NCBI RefSeq assembly: GCF_014290175.1
Contig: NZ_JACOOR010000003.1
Span: 124,001 to 188,000 of the forward strand
DNA: 64,000 nt
Source of the DNA: Anaerosacchariphilus hominis
GTDB lineage: Bacteria; Bacillota; Clostridia; Lachnospirales; Lachnospiraceae
Reading direction: 5' to 3'
A program made the translations under genes and the position numbers. This document shows positions 8,436 to 16,057 of the stretch, piece after piece. Each line of letters begins with the position of its first letter. Positions within the stretch are counted from its first letter, which is position 1. The notes under the pieces are model-generated. The model saw only the letters and a program-made list of their open reading frames with translations, was not told where the DNA came from and made no database searches.

Positions 8436-9422
8436 TTATTGCTGTCTCCACTGTTTCTGTATCATATCCAGAAAACGTTTAATATCCTGCAGTACCTGAC
8501 TTGCTTCCACATCAAAGAGAAGGTCGTGTCTGCTGTTTTTGTAATACTTGTAAAATACATTTTTCGCATCGGAATACCGAAGCCGTTCCAGCATTCGATC
8601 CAGCTCTCTGGTATAATTGCTAACTGGATCTTTAACGCCTGCCATCACATACAGCGGCAGATATTCGGAATAACTGCCGGTCCATTCCCGGAGCGTCAGC
8701 AGCCGTTCCAGCTGTAACAGCGTCCGGTAGCTGTACAGGTCGTAAGTAATCCCGCACAGCGGATCCTTTTGAAATCTTCCCACTTCCTGTCTGGACGTGG
8801 TCCGCCAGGAATCCGCTTCCGGATATTCGATATACCGGTTATATTTTTGCTGTCTCTTTTCCCATAAGGGCGCTGCGGTCTGTGTTCCTCCCTGCTTCCG
8901 AATCAGGCGTTCGCACTCCCGCTCTTCCATATTGACCCCGGATACAAAACCCCGGTCGCCGCACAGGATCAGTGCGTTACAATCTCTATTCCGAAGCACA
9001 TAGGCTTTCGCCATGGCTGCTCCGATTCCTACGCCCACCAGGCAGCGCAGCATTGGTGTCTTTGAACTGTCCGATTTTTTTTCAGTTTCTCCTGTGAGCA
9101 CCGAACAGTCCGCCAGCACCTGCGCGAACATTTTTTTCACATCGTCTACCATATGAAGAACATTATTTTCTCCGGAAAAGCGTCCTAACCGCTCTGCCTC
9201 CCGCGCAGCTTCTCCGTGTCCCATATGATCATTTCCGAACACCAGATATCCCGCCGACGCCAGTTCCTTCATGAGCAGCCGGTAGCGGCCCATATGCTCT
9301 CCCTGATCATGCAGAATCTGAATCATTCCGCGGGGCTTTCCCTCCGGGAAATACGCCCTCCCACTGATTGCATCCATTCCGTTTGTACTTTCAAAACGAT
9401 AGCTCTTCTCTGTGACCTTCAT
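8436..9422 (-). CDS. Alpha/beta-hydrolase-fold protein (monoacylglycerol-lipase-like) apparently lacking the nucleophile serine
   Basis: 328 residues with the serine aminopeptidase S33/MGL-type layout: ILHDQGEHMGRY and FGNDHMGHGEA at the N-terminal part, then a presumed acid in VMAGVKDPVSNY and a histidine in SRHDLLF near the C-terminus. At the nucleophile elbow the usual GHSMG is replaced by GVGIG, so the serine position is glycine. The protein may therefore be non-catalytic or use another residue. It lies within the PTS operon between the aldolase gene and a small membrane protein gene, a place where a true esterase might release acyl groups from a sugar. Confidence 0.75.
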   Translation of the reverse strand: MKVTEKSYRFESTNGMDAISGRAYFPEGKPRGMIQILHDQGEHMGRYRLLMKELASAGYLVFGNDHMGHGEAAREAERLGRFSGENNVLHMVDDVKKMFAQVLADCSVLTGETEKKSDSSKTPMLRCLVGVGIGAAMAKAYVLRNRDCNALILCGDRGFVSGVNMEERECERLIRKQGGTQTAAPLWEKRQQKYNRYIEYPEADSWRTTSRQEVGRFQKDPLCGITYDLYSYRTLLQLERLLTLREWTGSYSEYLPLYVMAGVKDPVSNYTRELDRMLERLRYSDAKNVFYKYYKNSRHDLLFDVEASQVLQDIKRFLDMIQKQWRQQ

Positions 9423-9440
9423 GTTCTGCGCCTTCTCCTG

Positions 9441-9719
9441 TTAATATCTGACGTTGACATCATTCTTCGGTCGGCTGCTGTGCCGTTCCCACAGATATCT
9501 GCCAAGCATCAGCAGACACCAGACTGCCAGCATTCCGATGACCACATATTCAGCCGGAAAGCTCCCGGCAGCTCCCACTGCCTGAGCATCTTTTCCCACC
9601 CGGGCCGTCTGCCCTACGGTCTGTGAAAATCCGTCTGTCATAAAGTAGTAGATAACGCCTGCCAGCAGTACACAGCAGAAGCCTTTCCATAGCTTTGTCC
9701 GGAATATTTTTTGCAGCAT
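9441..9719 (-). CDS. Small two-helix membrane protein of the PTS operon, unknown function
   Basis: A 92-residue protein that I do not recognise. Two hydrophobic segments are visible, about residues 13-27 (GFCCVLLAGVIYYF) and 56-75 (AEYVVIGMLAVWCLLMLG), joined by a Gly/Ala/Gln-rich loop. The C-terminus is basic. GGAGAGA precedes the start. It is translated between the IIC-IID fusion and the hydrolase-like gene, so it may be an accessory subunit of the PTS permease. Confidence 0.65.
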   Translation of the reverse strand: MLQKIFRTKLWKGFCCVLLAGVIYYFMTDGFSQTVGQTARVGKDAQAVGAAGSFPAEYVVIGMLAVWCLLMLGRYLWERHSSRPKNDVNVRY

Positions 9720-9750
9720 GGTCTCTCTCCTTTTTTCTCTCTGTTAGGTT

Positions 9751-11394
9751 CTATACCAGAATTCCAAGTCCGCCCAGGACGATGGCAATGGCCAGAATCC
9801 ACAAGGTCGCCTTCAGAATATTGCCGCCCTTCTTCAGGTAAGCGTAGATACCGAATACAGTCGCCAGCGGTAACAGCCCCGGCACGATGGCATCCAGCAA
9901 AGTCTCCTGCAGACTGATGGTCTCCGTGGAAAACGGAAGATTGATGCCCAGAGCAACAGATACATTCTGTGCGGTCATAACACCCATCACAAACAGGCCC
10001 AGGATACTGAAGAAGGTGATGACCTTCTGTACGGAATTATTTTTCAGGATGGAAGCCGCGGATTTACTTCCCAGCTTGTAGCCTGTGTTATACATGAACC
10101 AGCCTTCCAGAATCAGAATCAAATACAGAAGCACCACATAGACGATGGGTGCCCATACATGGCCTTGCTGCGCGAATCCCATAAAGAATGCGGTCAGTAC
10201 CGGCTTAATGGTAGAGTAATTCAGGGTATCGCCAATACCTGCGAAAGGTCCCATCATGCCGGATTTTACAGAGTTAATCAGCTCGGAGCTTATGACTTCG
10301 TCTCCATCCATTCCATTGCGGATGGCCTTTGCTCTCTCTTCTTCCATGGACAGCACAATACCGGGAATGATTCCGCCGATCATGTTCTCTGTGATGAAGA
10401 ATTCCATATGACGCTTCAGTCCTGCGATCCGCTCCTCTTCATTATCGGGATACAGTTCTTCCAGAGCCGGAGCCATGGTGTAAGCCATACCTGCTGCCTG
10501 TAGACGTTCTACGTTATCCACATGGCAAATAGCCATACGCCAGTTAAACCATACCTTCTTGAAGGTTTTTTCACTGATCAGGCGTTCGCTCCAGAAGTCG
10601 TCGCCTTTCTTTGTCTCTTTTACAATTGCGCCCAGGTCGCCGAACAGGCCCGTGGTGTCGTTCTTATCCTTCGTAGCCATCATGTAGAACCAACCCAGGA
10701 ATGCGCCGAGAAGCGCACCTACCACACTGCTAAGTCCTGTGTACTGCGCAAAGAAAAAGCCTGCCACAAAGAACGGAATCAGTGCCCCCTTGCCGATTAC
10801 CATGATAACCATGGCAAATCCAAGAGCCGGCATCATACCGCCTGCTACAGTGAACATGTTGGTCGCCCAGTCGGGAAGTCCATTCATCAAAATACCTAGT
10901 CCCTGGGTTCCAAACTTCATGACCAGTGTCATCGGTATCATAAAACAGACTACTCGAATCAGTTCTCCATAGACAAAGATGGTTCTGCGAAGTCCCTTCA
11001 CATCGCCCTTTTCCGCGCATGCGTCACAGCGATGCAGCGTCCATACCTGAAGCACACGGTTCAGAGTATTCAGCTGCGCCATGACCAGAGATGCAGCAGC
11101 CGCTACCACCAGGGCTTCTTCCAGACTGATTCCCTGGGTGATTACCATGGCTGTGGATACGATACCTGCCGCACATTTGTCTACGGGCTTTGCGCCTCCC
11201 ACTGCCGTCAGGGCCAGATACATGGGCTGAATGGTGCCGCCTACGATAACGCCGGTTCTCACATCACCCAGAATCAGACCTGTCAGCATGGATACAAACA
11301 TCAGATCGATAAAGCAGTATGTCCATGGTACAAAAATTTCTCCGCAATAGAGCATATATAAAATACCCAATATTGCCGCCTGAATAATCGTCAT
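9751..11394 (-). CDS. PTS mannose-family permease, natural IIC-IID fusion
   Basis: 547 residues. The N-terminal half (about 1-255) is a IIC domain with many membrane helices (LTGLILGDVRTGVIVGGTIQ is typical). After a cytoplasmic linker (about 256-285), the C-terminal half is a IID domain: RMEFF-like HMEFFITENMIGG, IPGIVLSMEEERAKA, MMGPFAGIGDTLNY, and membrane helices at the end. In most mannose-family systems these are separate genes. Together with IIA and IIB this makes a complete sugar-phosphorylating importer. It starts after GGAGGAGG. Confidence 0.93.
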   Translation of the reverse strand: MTIIQAAILGILYMLYCGEIFVPWTYCFIDLMFVSMLTGLILGDVRTGVIVGGTIQPMYLALTAVGGAKPVDKCAAGIVSTAMVITQGISLEEALVVAAAASLVMAQLNTLNRVLQVWTLHRCDACAEKGDVKGLRRTIFVYGELIRVVCFMIPMTLVMKFGTQGLGILMNGLPDWATNMFTVAGGMMPALGFAMVIMVIGKGALIPFFVAGFFFAQYTGLSSVVGALLGAFLGWFYMMATKDKNDTTGLFGDLGAIVKETKKGDDFWSERLISEKTFKKVWFNWRMAICHVDNVERLQAAGMAYTMAPALEELYPDNEEERIAGLKRHMEFFITENMIGGIIPGIVLSMEEERAKAIRNGMDGDEVISSELINSVKSGMMGPFAGIGDTLNYSTIKPVLTAFFMGFAQQGHVWAPIVYVVLLYLILILEGWFMYNTGYKLGSKSAASILKNNSVQKVITFFSILGLFVMGVMTAQNVSVALGINLPFSTETISLQETLLDAIVPGLLPLATVFGIYAYLKKGGNILKATLWILAIAIVLGGLGILV

Positions 11395-11466
11395 AACCTC
11401 GTTCCTCCTCCACTATCAGCCTGGCTCTCCCCCGGGAGCCGGGCCGTTTCTGACTCTCCTTTTTTG

Positions 11467-11862
11467 TCAGACGTGCAGATACACGCCTTTTACTCCTTCT
11501 TTTGCCACGTCCTGCGCTGTCTTATAGAGTTCTTCCAAAGACAGGTTGTCCTTCTGGAACATGATCTCCAAAAGTGCGCCCAGATTCACACCCGTCACCA
11601 GCCGGTAGGAAGCGTTGCGAAATACTGAAATGCAGGTGTTACATGGGCTTGCCCCAAACAGATCTGCAAAAATCAGATAATCCGCATCCGGCTCTTGGTT
11701 CAGAAGCTCTCTGGCCTCTTCCGCAAATTCCTCCGGTCCCTTTTCCGGTGTCATACACAGACACGCAATCTGCGCCGCCGTCTCCGGTCCCGCTATCATT
11801 CCGACCGTGTCCCGAAAGCTTTTTGCCAGCTCTCCGTGTGCCACAATCACAACTTTTACCAT
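11467..11862 (-). CDS. PTS mannose-family IIA component (DhaM-like fold)
   Basis: 131 residues from the ATG at 11862, preceded by AAGGAGG; the longer reading frame lacks a site. VKVVIVAHGELAKSF contains the HPr-phosphorylated histidine (residue 9), and FADLFGASPCNT is the family's second conserved block. It transfers phosphate from HPr to IIB. The same fold forms the N-terminal domain of DhaM, the phosphate donor for PTS-type dihydroxyacetone kinases. Because dhaK and dhaL lie nearby without dhaM, this IIA is a candidate donor for them too; this is inference only. Confidence 0.92.
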   Translation of the reverse strand: MVKVVIVAHGELAKSFRDTVGMIAGPETAAQIACLCMTPEKGPEEFAEEARELLNQEPDADYLIFADLFGASPCNTCISVFRNASYRLVTGVNLGALLEIMFQKDNLSLEELYKTAQDVAKEGVKGVYLHV

Positions 11863-11881
11863 AGGTCCCTCCTTTCTTCCT

Positions 11882-12397
11882 TTACTGCACATTGAATCCT
11901 TTCAGAAGCTGTACACCTCCGCCCCAAACGCAGATGCCGCAGACCAGCCAGGATACGAGAAGTTCTATCTGCTCCAGCCCCGTATCGTAGGCATTTGCCA
12001 CCAGCAGCACGCCCAGCAGGATCAGCAGAATTCCTCTTTTTTTACGCTTTTCCGGCGCGATCTGGTCCTCTCCGCTGGCCAGACAGGGGCGCAGTGTCTC
12101 AAAGCGAATTCCTTCCCTCTTTTTACAGGACGGAAGAAAGCGCAGGCGGAAAATCAGTTCCATGATTCCGATCACGCCACAGGCCAGTGCCACTGCTCCG
12201 GGGATGCTGTTCATGACGATGTAGAATGCCGCTCCCAGCACTGCTCCGGTGAGCCACCTCAGTGAAAGCACCTGATACTGCATCTGATTGTCTGCGTTTA
12301 GATAATACAGCGTATTTTTTCCGTAATCATAATACCCGTATTTTCCGTTTCGCTCGCGAAACACATGATGTTTTAGAAAATTTACTTTTTTTAGCAT
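11882..12397 (-). CDS. Unknown membrane protein, first gene of the PTS operon
   Basis: 171 residues; I do not recognise the family. About 45 polar N-terminal residues rich in Tyr and Asn are followed by hydrophobic segments near 48-64 and 66-85, a basic/acidic cytoplasmic stretch (residues about 86-120), and two more segments near 123-137 and 146-165. It begins after AAAAGGAGC and ends 20 bases before the IIA start. Its place at the head of a PTS operon suggests a role tied to uptake or sensing of the sugar. Confidence 0.65.
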   Translation of the reverse strand: MLKKVNFLKHHVFRERNGKYGYYDYGKNTLYYLNADNQMQYQVLSLRWLTGAVLGAAFYIVMNSIPGAVALACGVIGIMELIFRLRFLPSCKKREGIRFETLRPCLASGEDQIAPEKRKKRGILLILLGVLLVANAYDTGLEQIELLVSWLVCGICVWGGGVQLLKGFNVQ

Positions 12398-12434
12398 AAA
12401 TTTTCAGCTCCTTTTGTGCGTTTTGTATATTTTT

Positions 12435-12463
12435 ATCTTACATGATCTTTGTTTTGCGATCAA
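12435..12463 (-). promoter_or_regulatory. Candidate promoter of the PTS operon
   Basis: Minus-strand TTGATC (12458-12463) and TAAGAT (12435-12440) are 17 bases apart, placing a start site about 30 bases ahead of the first gene. The surrounding AT-rich DNA (12420-12600) contains GATC-centred inverted half-sites that could bind the DeoR regulator. Nothing else was seen in 12398-12628. Confidence 0.55.
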
Positions 12464-12628
12464 TTTCTGATTTTTGTTTTTATCAAAACGGTCACTTTGT
12501 TGTATCATGTAGTCATTTCTTGTTGTTGATTTTTTCTGAATCGGAAATTTTTTGATGTTTTTTGAATTGAAAGAGTAATTCGGGAAATTTTGCTTTTTCG
12601 GATTGTTTATGGGAAAGCTTTTGCTTTT

Positions 12629-12736
12629 AGACAGACGAACCTCCCCCGAAACAATTTTCCACGCTCATCCCGCCTGAAAAGCGGCTAACTGATTCGTTTA
12701 GGAAAATTGTTTCGGGGGAGGTTCCGGGTATTGCAA
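12629..12736. repeat. 108-bp palindromic intergenic repeat, copy 2
   Basis: This is the second copy of the element at 4026-4133, in the same orientation and differing at one base. It lies 7 bases beyond the stop codon of the DUF3169 gene. Both copies follow the 3' end of a minus-strand gene and together they bracket the whole PTS/dha locus as direct repeats 8.6 kb apart. Its long perfect stem would form a strong hairpin in either transcript. Confidence 0.9.
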
Positions 12737-12743
12737 GGTGTGG

Positions 12744-13535
12744 TCAGCGGAGCAGGCCCCTGGTTTCTCTCAGCTTTACGCAGGAATGCGTATAGGTAAA
12801 CTGGGTCAGCATCCAGATAGCAGAGACAACTACCACCGCAAATATGCCGGTGTCTAAATACAAGTGCGCTACCATCGTTCCCGCCAGCAAAACAGGAATG
12901 GTGCGATTTACAGTCATATACGTTTTGTAAGCACTTCGATATATAATCTCTTTCTCAGCCTCGTCGCAGCTCTCCAGCCATTGCTCCTGGAATTTCAGGG
13001 AAGCCGGATCGCCTTTTTTCTCCGGATGTGTCTTCTGTACCAGCTTCACATAGCGTATCTGCCAGAAATAGTTGTAGATAAAGCAGGCAATAAAGACGAC
13101 GCAAGCTGCCAGAAAGGGAATTGCGTGACCGTCGGTGGTGATATATTTCATGGAATAGCCGAAGGTCAGAACCAGGATGCTGAGGATCTGGGACACCACG
13201 CTCACATTCATGCCAAAGCCCCCTTCTTTCTCTTCCTCATACTCCAGCCGATCGCACTCTTCATCCTCTGCGGTCTGCTGCTTTTCACAGATCCTTTTCA
13301 GCTTCCGGTAGGTCCGCTCCTCCAGAACCACGCATACCGCAAAAATAATGCCAAGGAGCGGCGTAAGGACGCTTCGAATCAACTCTGTGATTCCGGTTCC
13401 ATTGAATCCGCTTCCCGTTTCTAGGGATACCTGATAGATACCTCCGAAAATGCTTCCCAGCACTCCGCCAACCACCATTGCACTGCCCATAACCTTCAGG
13501 GCTTTTTTATAACTGTTCGTTTTCTTTTCCTTCAT
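12744..13535 (-). CDS. DUF3169-like membrane protein
   Basis: 263 residues from the ATG at 13535 (MKEKKTNSYKKALK). Hydrophobic segments are visible near residues 14-35, 52-70, 115-135, 140-160 and a pair near 210-245, separated by charged loops, notably an acidic loop of about residues 80-108. The overall pattern matches the DUF3169 family as I recall it. Its start overlaps the end of the XRE gene, so they are translationally coupled, as is usual for such pairs. The role is unknown; partnership with a self-regulating repressor suggests a stress or antibiotic-related membrane function. Confidence 0.75.
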   Translation of the reverse strand: MKEKKTNSYKKALKVMGSAMVVGGVLGSIFGGIYQVSLETGSGFNGTGITELIRSVLTPLLGIIFAVCVVLEERTYRKLKRICEKQQTAEDEECDRLEYEEEKEGGFGMNVSVVSQILSILVLTFGYSMKYITTDGHAIPFLAACVVFIACFIYNYFWQIRYVKLVQKTHPEKKGDPASLKFQEQWLESCDEAEKEIIYRSAYKTYMTVNRTIPVLLAGTMVAHLYLDTGIFAVVVVSAIWMLTQFTYTHSCVKLRETRGLLR

Positions 13536-13740
13536 GCTGCTCCTCCTCATACTGAAAAATATCTTCTACCTGTACCCTGCAGATCTTCGCCAGCTTCAGA
13601 GCCAGGGCCACTGACGGAGAATAGTCTCCACGTTCTATCAGGCTGATGGTCTGTCTGGATACTCCGGCCAGCTTTCCCAGCTCTGTCTGATTGATTCCCA
13701 GCCGGGAACGGTACTCCTTTAACTGATTGAATAATGGCAT
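13507..13740 (-). CDS. XRE-family (Cro/CI-like) transcriptional regulator
   Basis: 77 residues from the ATG at 13740 (MPLFNQLKEYRSRLG), which has AAAGGAGC upstream. Almost the whole protein is one helix-turn-helix domain: NQTELGKLAGVSRQTISLIERGDYSPSV, followed by an acidic tail. The small size without a ligand domain is typical of regulators coupled to a membrane partner. Three matching palindromes upstream (13761-13838) are the likely binding sites, one covering the -35 box, which implies autorepression. Confidence 0.9.
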   Translation of the reverse strand: MPLFNQLKEYRSRLGINQTELGKLAGVSRQTISLIERGDYSPSVALALKLAKICRVQVEDIFQYEEEQHEGKENEQL

Positions 13741-13760
13741 GGTCGTTTGCTCCTTTGTGT

Positions 13761-13838
13761 TTGACAACTTTTCTTGTCATTATTAGAGTAGCATTGACAA
13801 AGATCTTTGTCAATATGATTTGACAAATTTATTTGTCA
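13761..13838 (-). promoter_or_regulatory. Promoter with three operators TTGACAA-N6-TTGTCA upstream of the XRE/DUF3169 pair
   Basis: Three inverted repeats with identical half-sites and the same 6-base spacer lie at 13761-13779, 13793-13814 (a perfect 22-bp palindrome) and 13820-13838. On the minus strand TTGACA (13808-13813) and TACTCT (13785-13790) are 17 bases apart, so the middle operator covers the -35 box and the first sits between promoter and gene. Confidence 0.8.
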
Positions 13839-13901
13839 TCTTTCTTCCTGACAGCCAGCTGCTGTTCCGTTTTTCCGTAGCTGTTGGCCGTATAATTTCA
13901 G

Positions 13902-14318
13902 CTACTTCTTCACTTCCGTACCTGCTGAACATGCTCCTTCACCGTTATCCCTTGCGAAGCAAAGAACGCCGCTTTCATAGCCGTACTTTCCTTGGCCGCT
14001 TTTAAAAGACCCTCCCCCCCAGATGTCAAACTCCCTTGCTTCACTACTCGGTGCCCTATTGAGTCCAAAATGTTCATTTCTCCTATCATAGACTTCCATT
14101 AACCAATCCGATGCTTTTTCATTTATTTTCTTAATTTCCGTGTCTTCCTTCAGTGAAAACTTGACATTTCCGGCCTGCGATGCTATATTACTTTGCGAAG
14201 GATTCTGTATCTCATTGATCTTCTGCCTTTGCGCAGAAGTGAGTAATGCAGAATCCTTTTCATTGATTCTTATAGCATGAATCCAAAAGTGATTTGTCTG
14301 TATAATGGAATACCTAAT
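13902..14318 (-). pseudogene. C-terminal remnant of a large mobile-element protein (large-polyvalent-protein-like)
   Basis: The frame is open from after a TGA at 14319-14321 to a TAG at 13902, 139 codons, but no ATG, GTG or TTG start with an RBS appears in its first half. The translated sequence includes SALLTSAQRQKINEIQ and AGNVKFSLKED. Such FSLK-type motifs recur in the very long multi-domain proteins of ICEs and phages, which is my only basis for the call. It is probably the tail of such a protein left by a deletion. The Gly-rich end (FDIWGGGSFKSGQGKYG) is unassigned. Confidence 0.4.
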
Positions 14319-14411
14319 TCAAACTTCTGATGGATGAGCCATGCGATCGTAGATGCAGATGCCATAAAATAAAGAACAGAAGGATACGGCACCAGAACCT
14401 CCGTATATGTA

Positions 14412-14460
14412 AACAGGAATCTTTCAGAAAATTCAATTTATTTTCCGAAAGATTCCTGTT
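14412..14460. terminator. Bidirectional terminator downstream of the mobile-element remnant side and upstream flank of ABC-F 3' end
   Basis: Twenty-base arms at 14412-14431 and 14441-14460 pair with one mismatch. The hairpin is AT-rich at its tip and followed by T-runs on both strands. It serves the ABC-F gene, whose stop is at 14490. Confidence 0.75.
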
Positions 14461-14489
14461 TTATATCATATCAATTTTCTATTTTCGTT

Positions 14490-16043
14490 TTACAGCGCCT
14501 TCGTCGTCCACCTGCTCATATCCCACACTTCTCCCACCACATCCCGGTAAAATTCCGGCTCGTGGCAAATCAACAGGATACTTCCCTTGTACTCTTTCAG
14601 CGCCCGCTTCAGCTCGTCTTTGGCGTCCACATCCAGATGGTTCGTGGGCTCGTCCAGGAGGAGGAAGTTTGTATCCCGGTTGATGAGCTTGCAGAGGCGG
14701 ACCTTGGCCTGCTCGCCGCCGCTTAAAACCCGGACCTGGCTTTCGATGTGCTTGGTAGTCAGACCGCATTTGGCCAGGGCCGCACGGATCTCCTGCTGAT
14801 TATAAGAGGGAAATTCATTCCAGATCTCGTCGATACAGGTGGTCTTATTGTCGCCCTTTACCTCCTGCTCAAAATAACCCAGCTGCAGGTTTTCGCCCAG
14901 CTCACAGCTGCCGGCCAGGGAGGGAATCAGACCCAGGATACTCTTTAACAGCGTGGTCTTACCGATCCCGTTTGTGCCCACCAGTGCGATTTTCTGACCG
15001 CGCTCCATGGTAAAATTCAGAGGCTTGGACAGGGGCTCGTCATAGCCGATGACCAGATCTCTTGTCTCGAAAAGAAGCTTGCCCGGGGTGCGGCCATAGC
15101 GGAAGTTGAACTCAGGCTTGGGTTTCTCGGCCGCCAGCTCGATGACATCCATTTTGTCCAGCTTCTTCTGGCGGGACATGGCCATATTCCGAGTGGAGAC
15201 CCGGGCCTTATTGCGGGCCACGAAATCCTTCAGCTCGCTGATTTCCTGCTGCTGACGGCGGTATGCCGCCTCCAGCTGGGCCTTCTTCACTGCATAGACC
15301 TCCTGGAAATGGTCATAATCGCCCACATAGCGGTTCAACTCCTGATTCTCCATGTGGTAAATAATATTGACCACCTCGTTCATAAAGGGCACGTCATGGG
15401 AAATCAGAATAAACGCATTCTCATAGTCTAAAAGATACCGCTTCAGCCAGGCGATATGCTCCTCGTCCAGATAGTTGGTGGGCTCGTCCAGAAGCAGAAT
15501 ATCCGGCTTTTCCAGTAAGAGCTTGGCCAGCAGAACCTTGGTTCGCTGACCGCCGCTCAAATCCGTCACATCCCGATCCAGGCCCAGATCCAGAAGTCCC
15601 AGGGCCCGGGCCACCTCTTCTACCTTGGCGTCGATGGTGTAAAAATCATGCAGAGCCAGCTCGTCCTGGATGGTCCCCAGCTCCTCCATCAGAGCGTCCA
15701 TGTCGTCTCCGGCATCGCCCAGCATGTCGCAGATCTCATTCATCCGCTGCTCCTTCTGAAGAAGCGGGTCAAAGGCTGAACGCAGCACCTGGCCGATGGT
15801 CATGCCCTTTTCCAGCACCGCATGCTGATCCAGATAGCCCGCGTGGACATTCTTCGCCCATTCCACCTTTCCCTCGTCGGGCATAAGCTTTCCGGTCACG
15901 ATGCTCATGAACGTAGACTTTCCCTCGCCGTTGGCGCCCACCAGACCGATATGCTCACCCTTCAGAAGCCGGAATGACACATCAGAAAAGATGGCCCGGT
16001 CTCCAAATCCGTGACTTAAGTGCTCCACATTTAAAATACTCAT
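14490..16043 (-). CDS. ABC-F family ATPase (YbiT/YkpA-like)
   Basis: 517 soluble residues with two ABC domains and no membrane segment. Domain 1 has GANGEGKST, LSGGQRTKVLLAKLLLEKP and LLLDEPTNYLDEEH. A basic helical linker (residues about 245-300, VARNKARVSTRNMAMSRQKK) precedes domain 2, which has GTNGIGKTTL, LSGGEQAKVRLCKL and LLLDEPTNHLD. ABC-F proteins bind the ribosomal E site to free stalled ribosomes or displace antibiotics. The short linker and overall sequence suggest a housekeeping type rather than a resistance type, but this cannot be settled here. Confidence 0.92.
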   Translation of the reverse strand: MSILNVEHLSHGFGDRAIFSDVSFRLLKGEHIGLVGANGEGKSTFMSIVTGKLMPDEGKVEWAKNVHAGYLDQHAVLEKGMTIGQVLRSAFDPLLQKEQRMNEICDMLGDAGDDMDALMEELGTIQDELALHDFYTIDAKVEEVARALGLLDLGLDRDVTDLSGGQRTKVLLAKLLLEKPDILLLDEPTNYLDEEHIAWLKRYLLDYENAFILISHDVPFMNEVVNIIYHMENQELNRYVGDYDHFQEVYAVKKAQLEAAYRRQQQEISELKDFVARNKARVSTRNMAMSRQKKLDKMDVIELAAEKPKPEFNFRYGRTPGKLLFETRDLVIGYDEPLSKPLNFTMERGQKIALVGTNGIGKTTLLKSILGLIPSLAGSCELGENLQLGYFEQEVKGDNKTTCIDEIWNEFPSYNQQEIRAALAKCGLTTKHIESQVRVLSGGEQAKVRLCKLINRDTNFLLLDEPTNHLDVDAKDELKRALKEYKGSILLICHEPEFYRDVVGEVWDMSRWTTKAL

Positions 16044-16057
16044 AAAAAACTCCCTGT

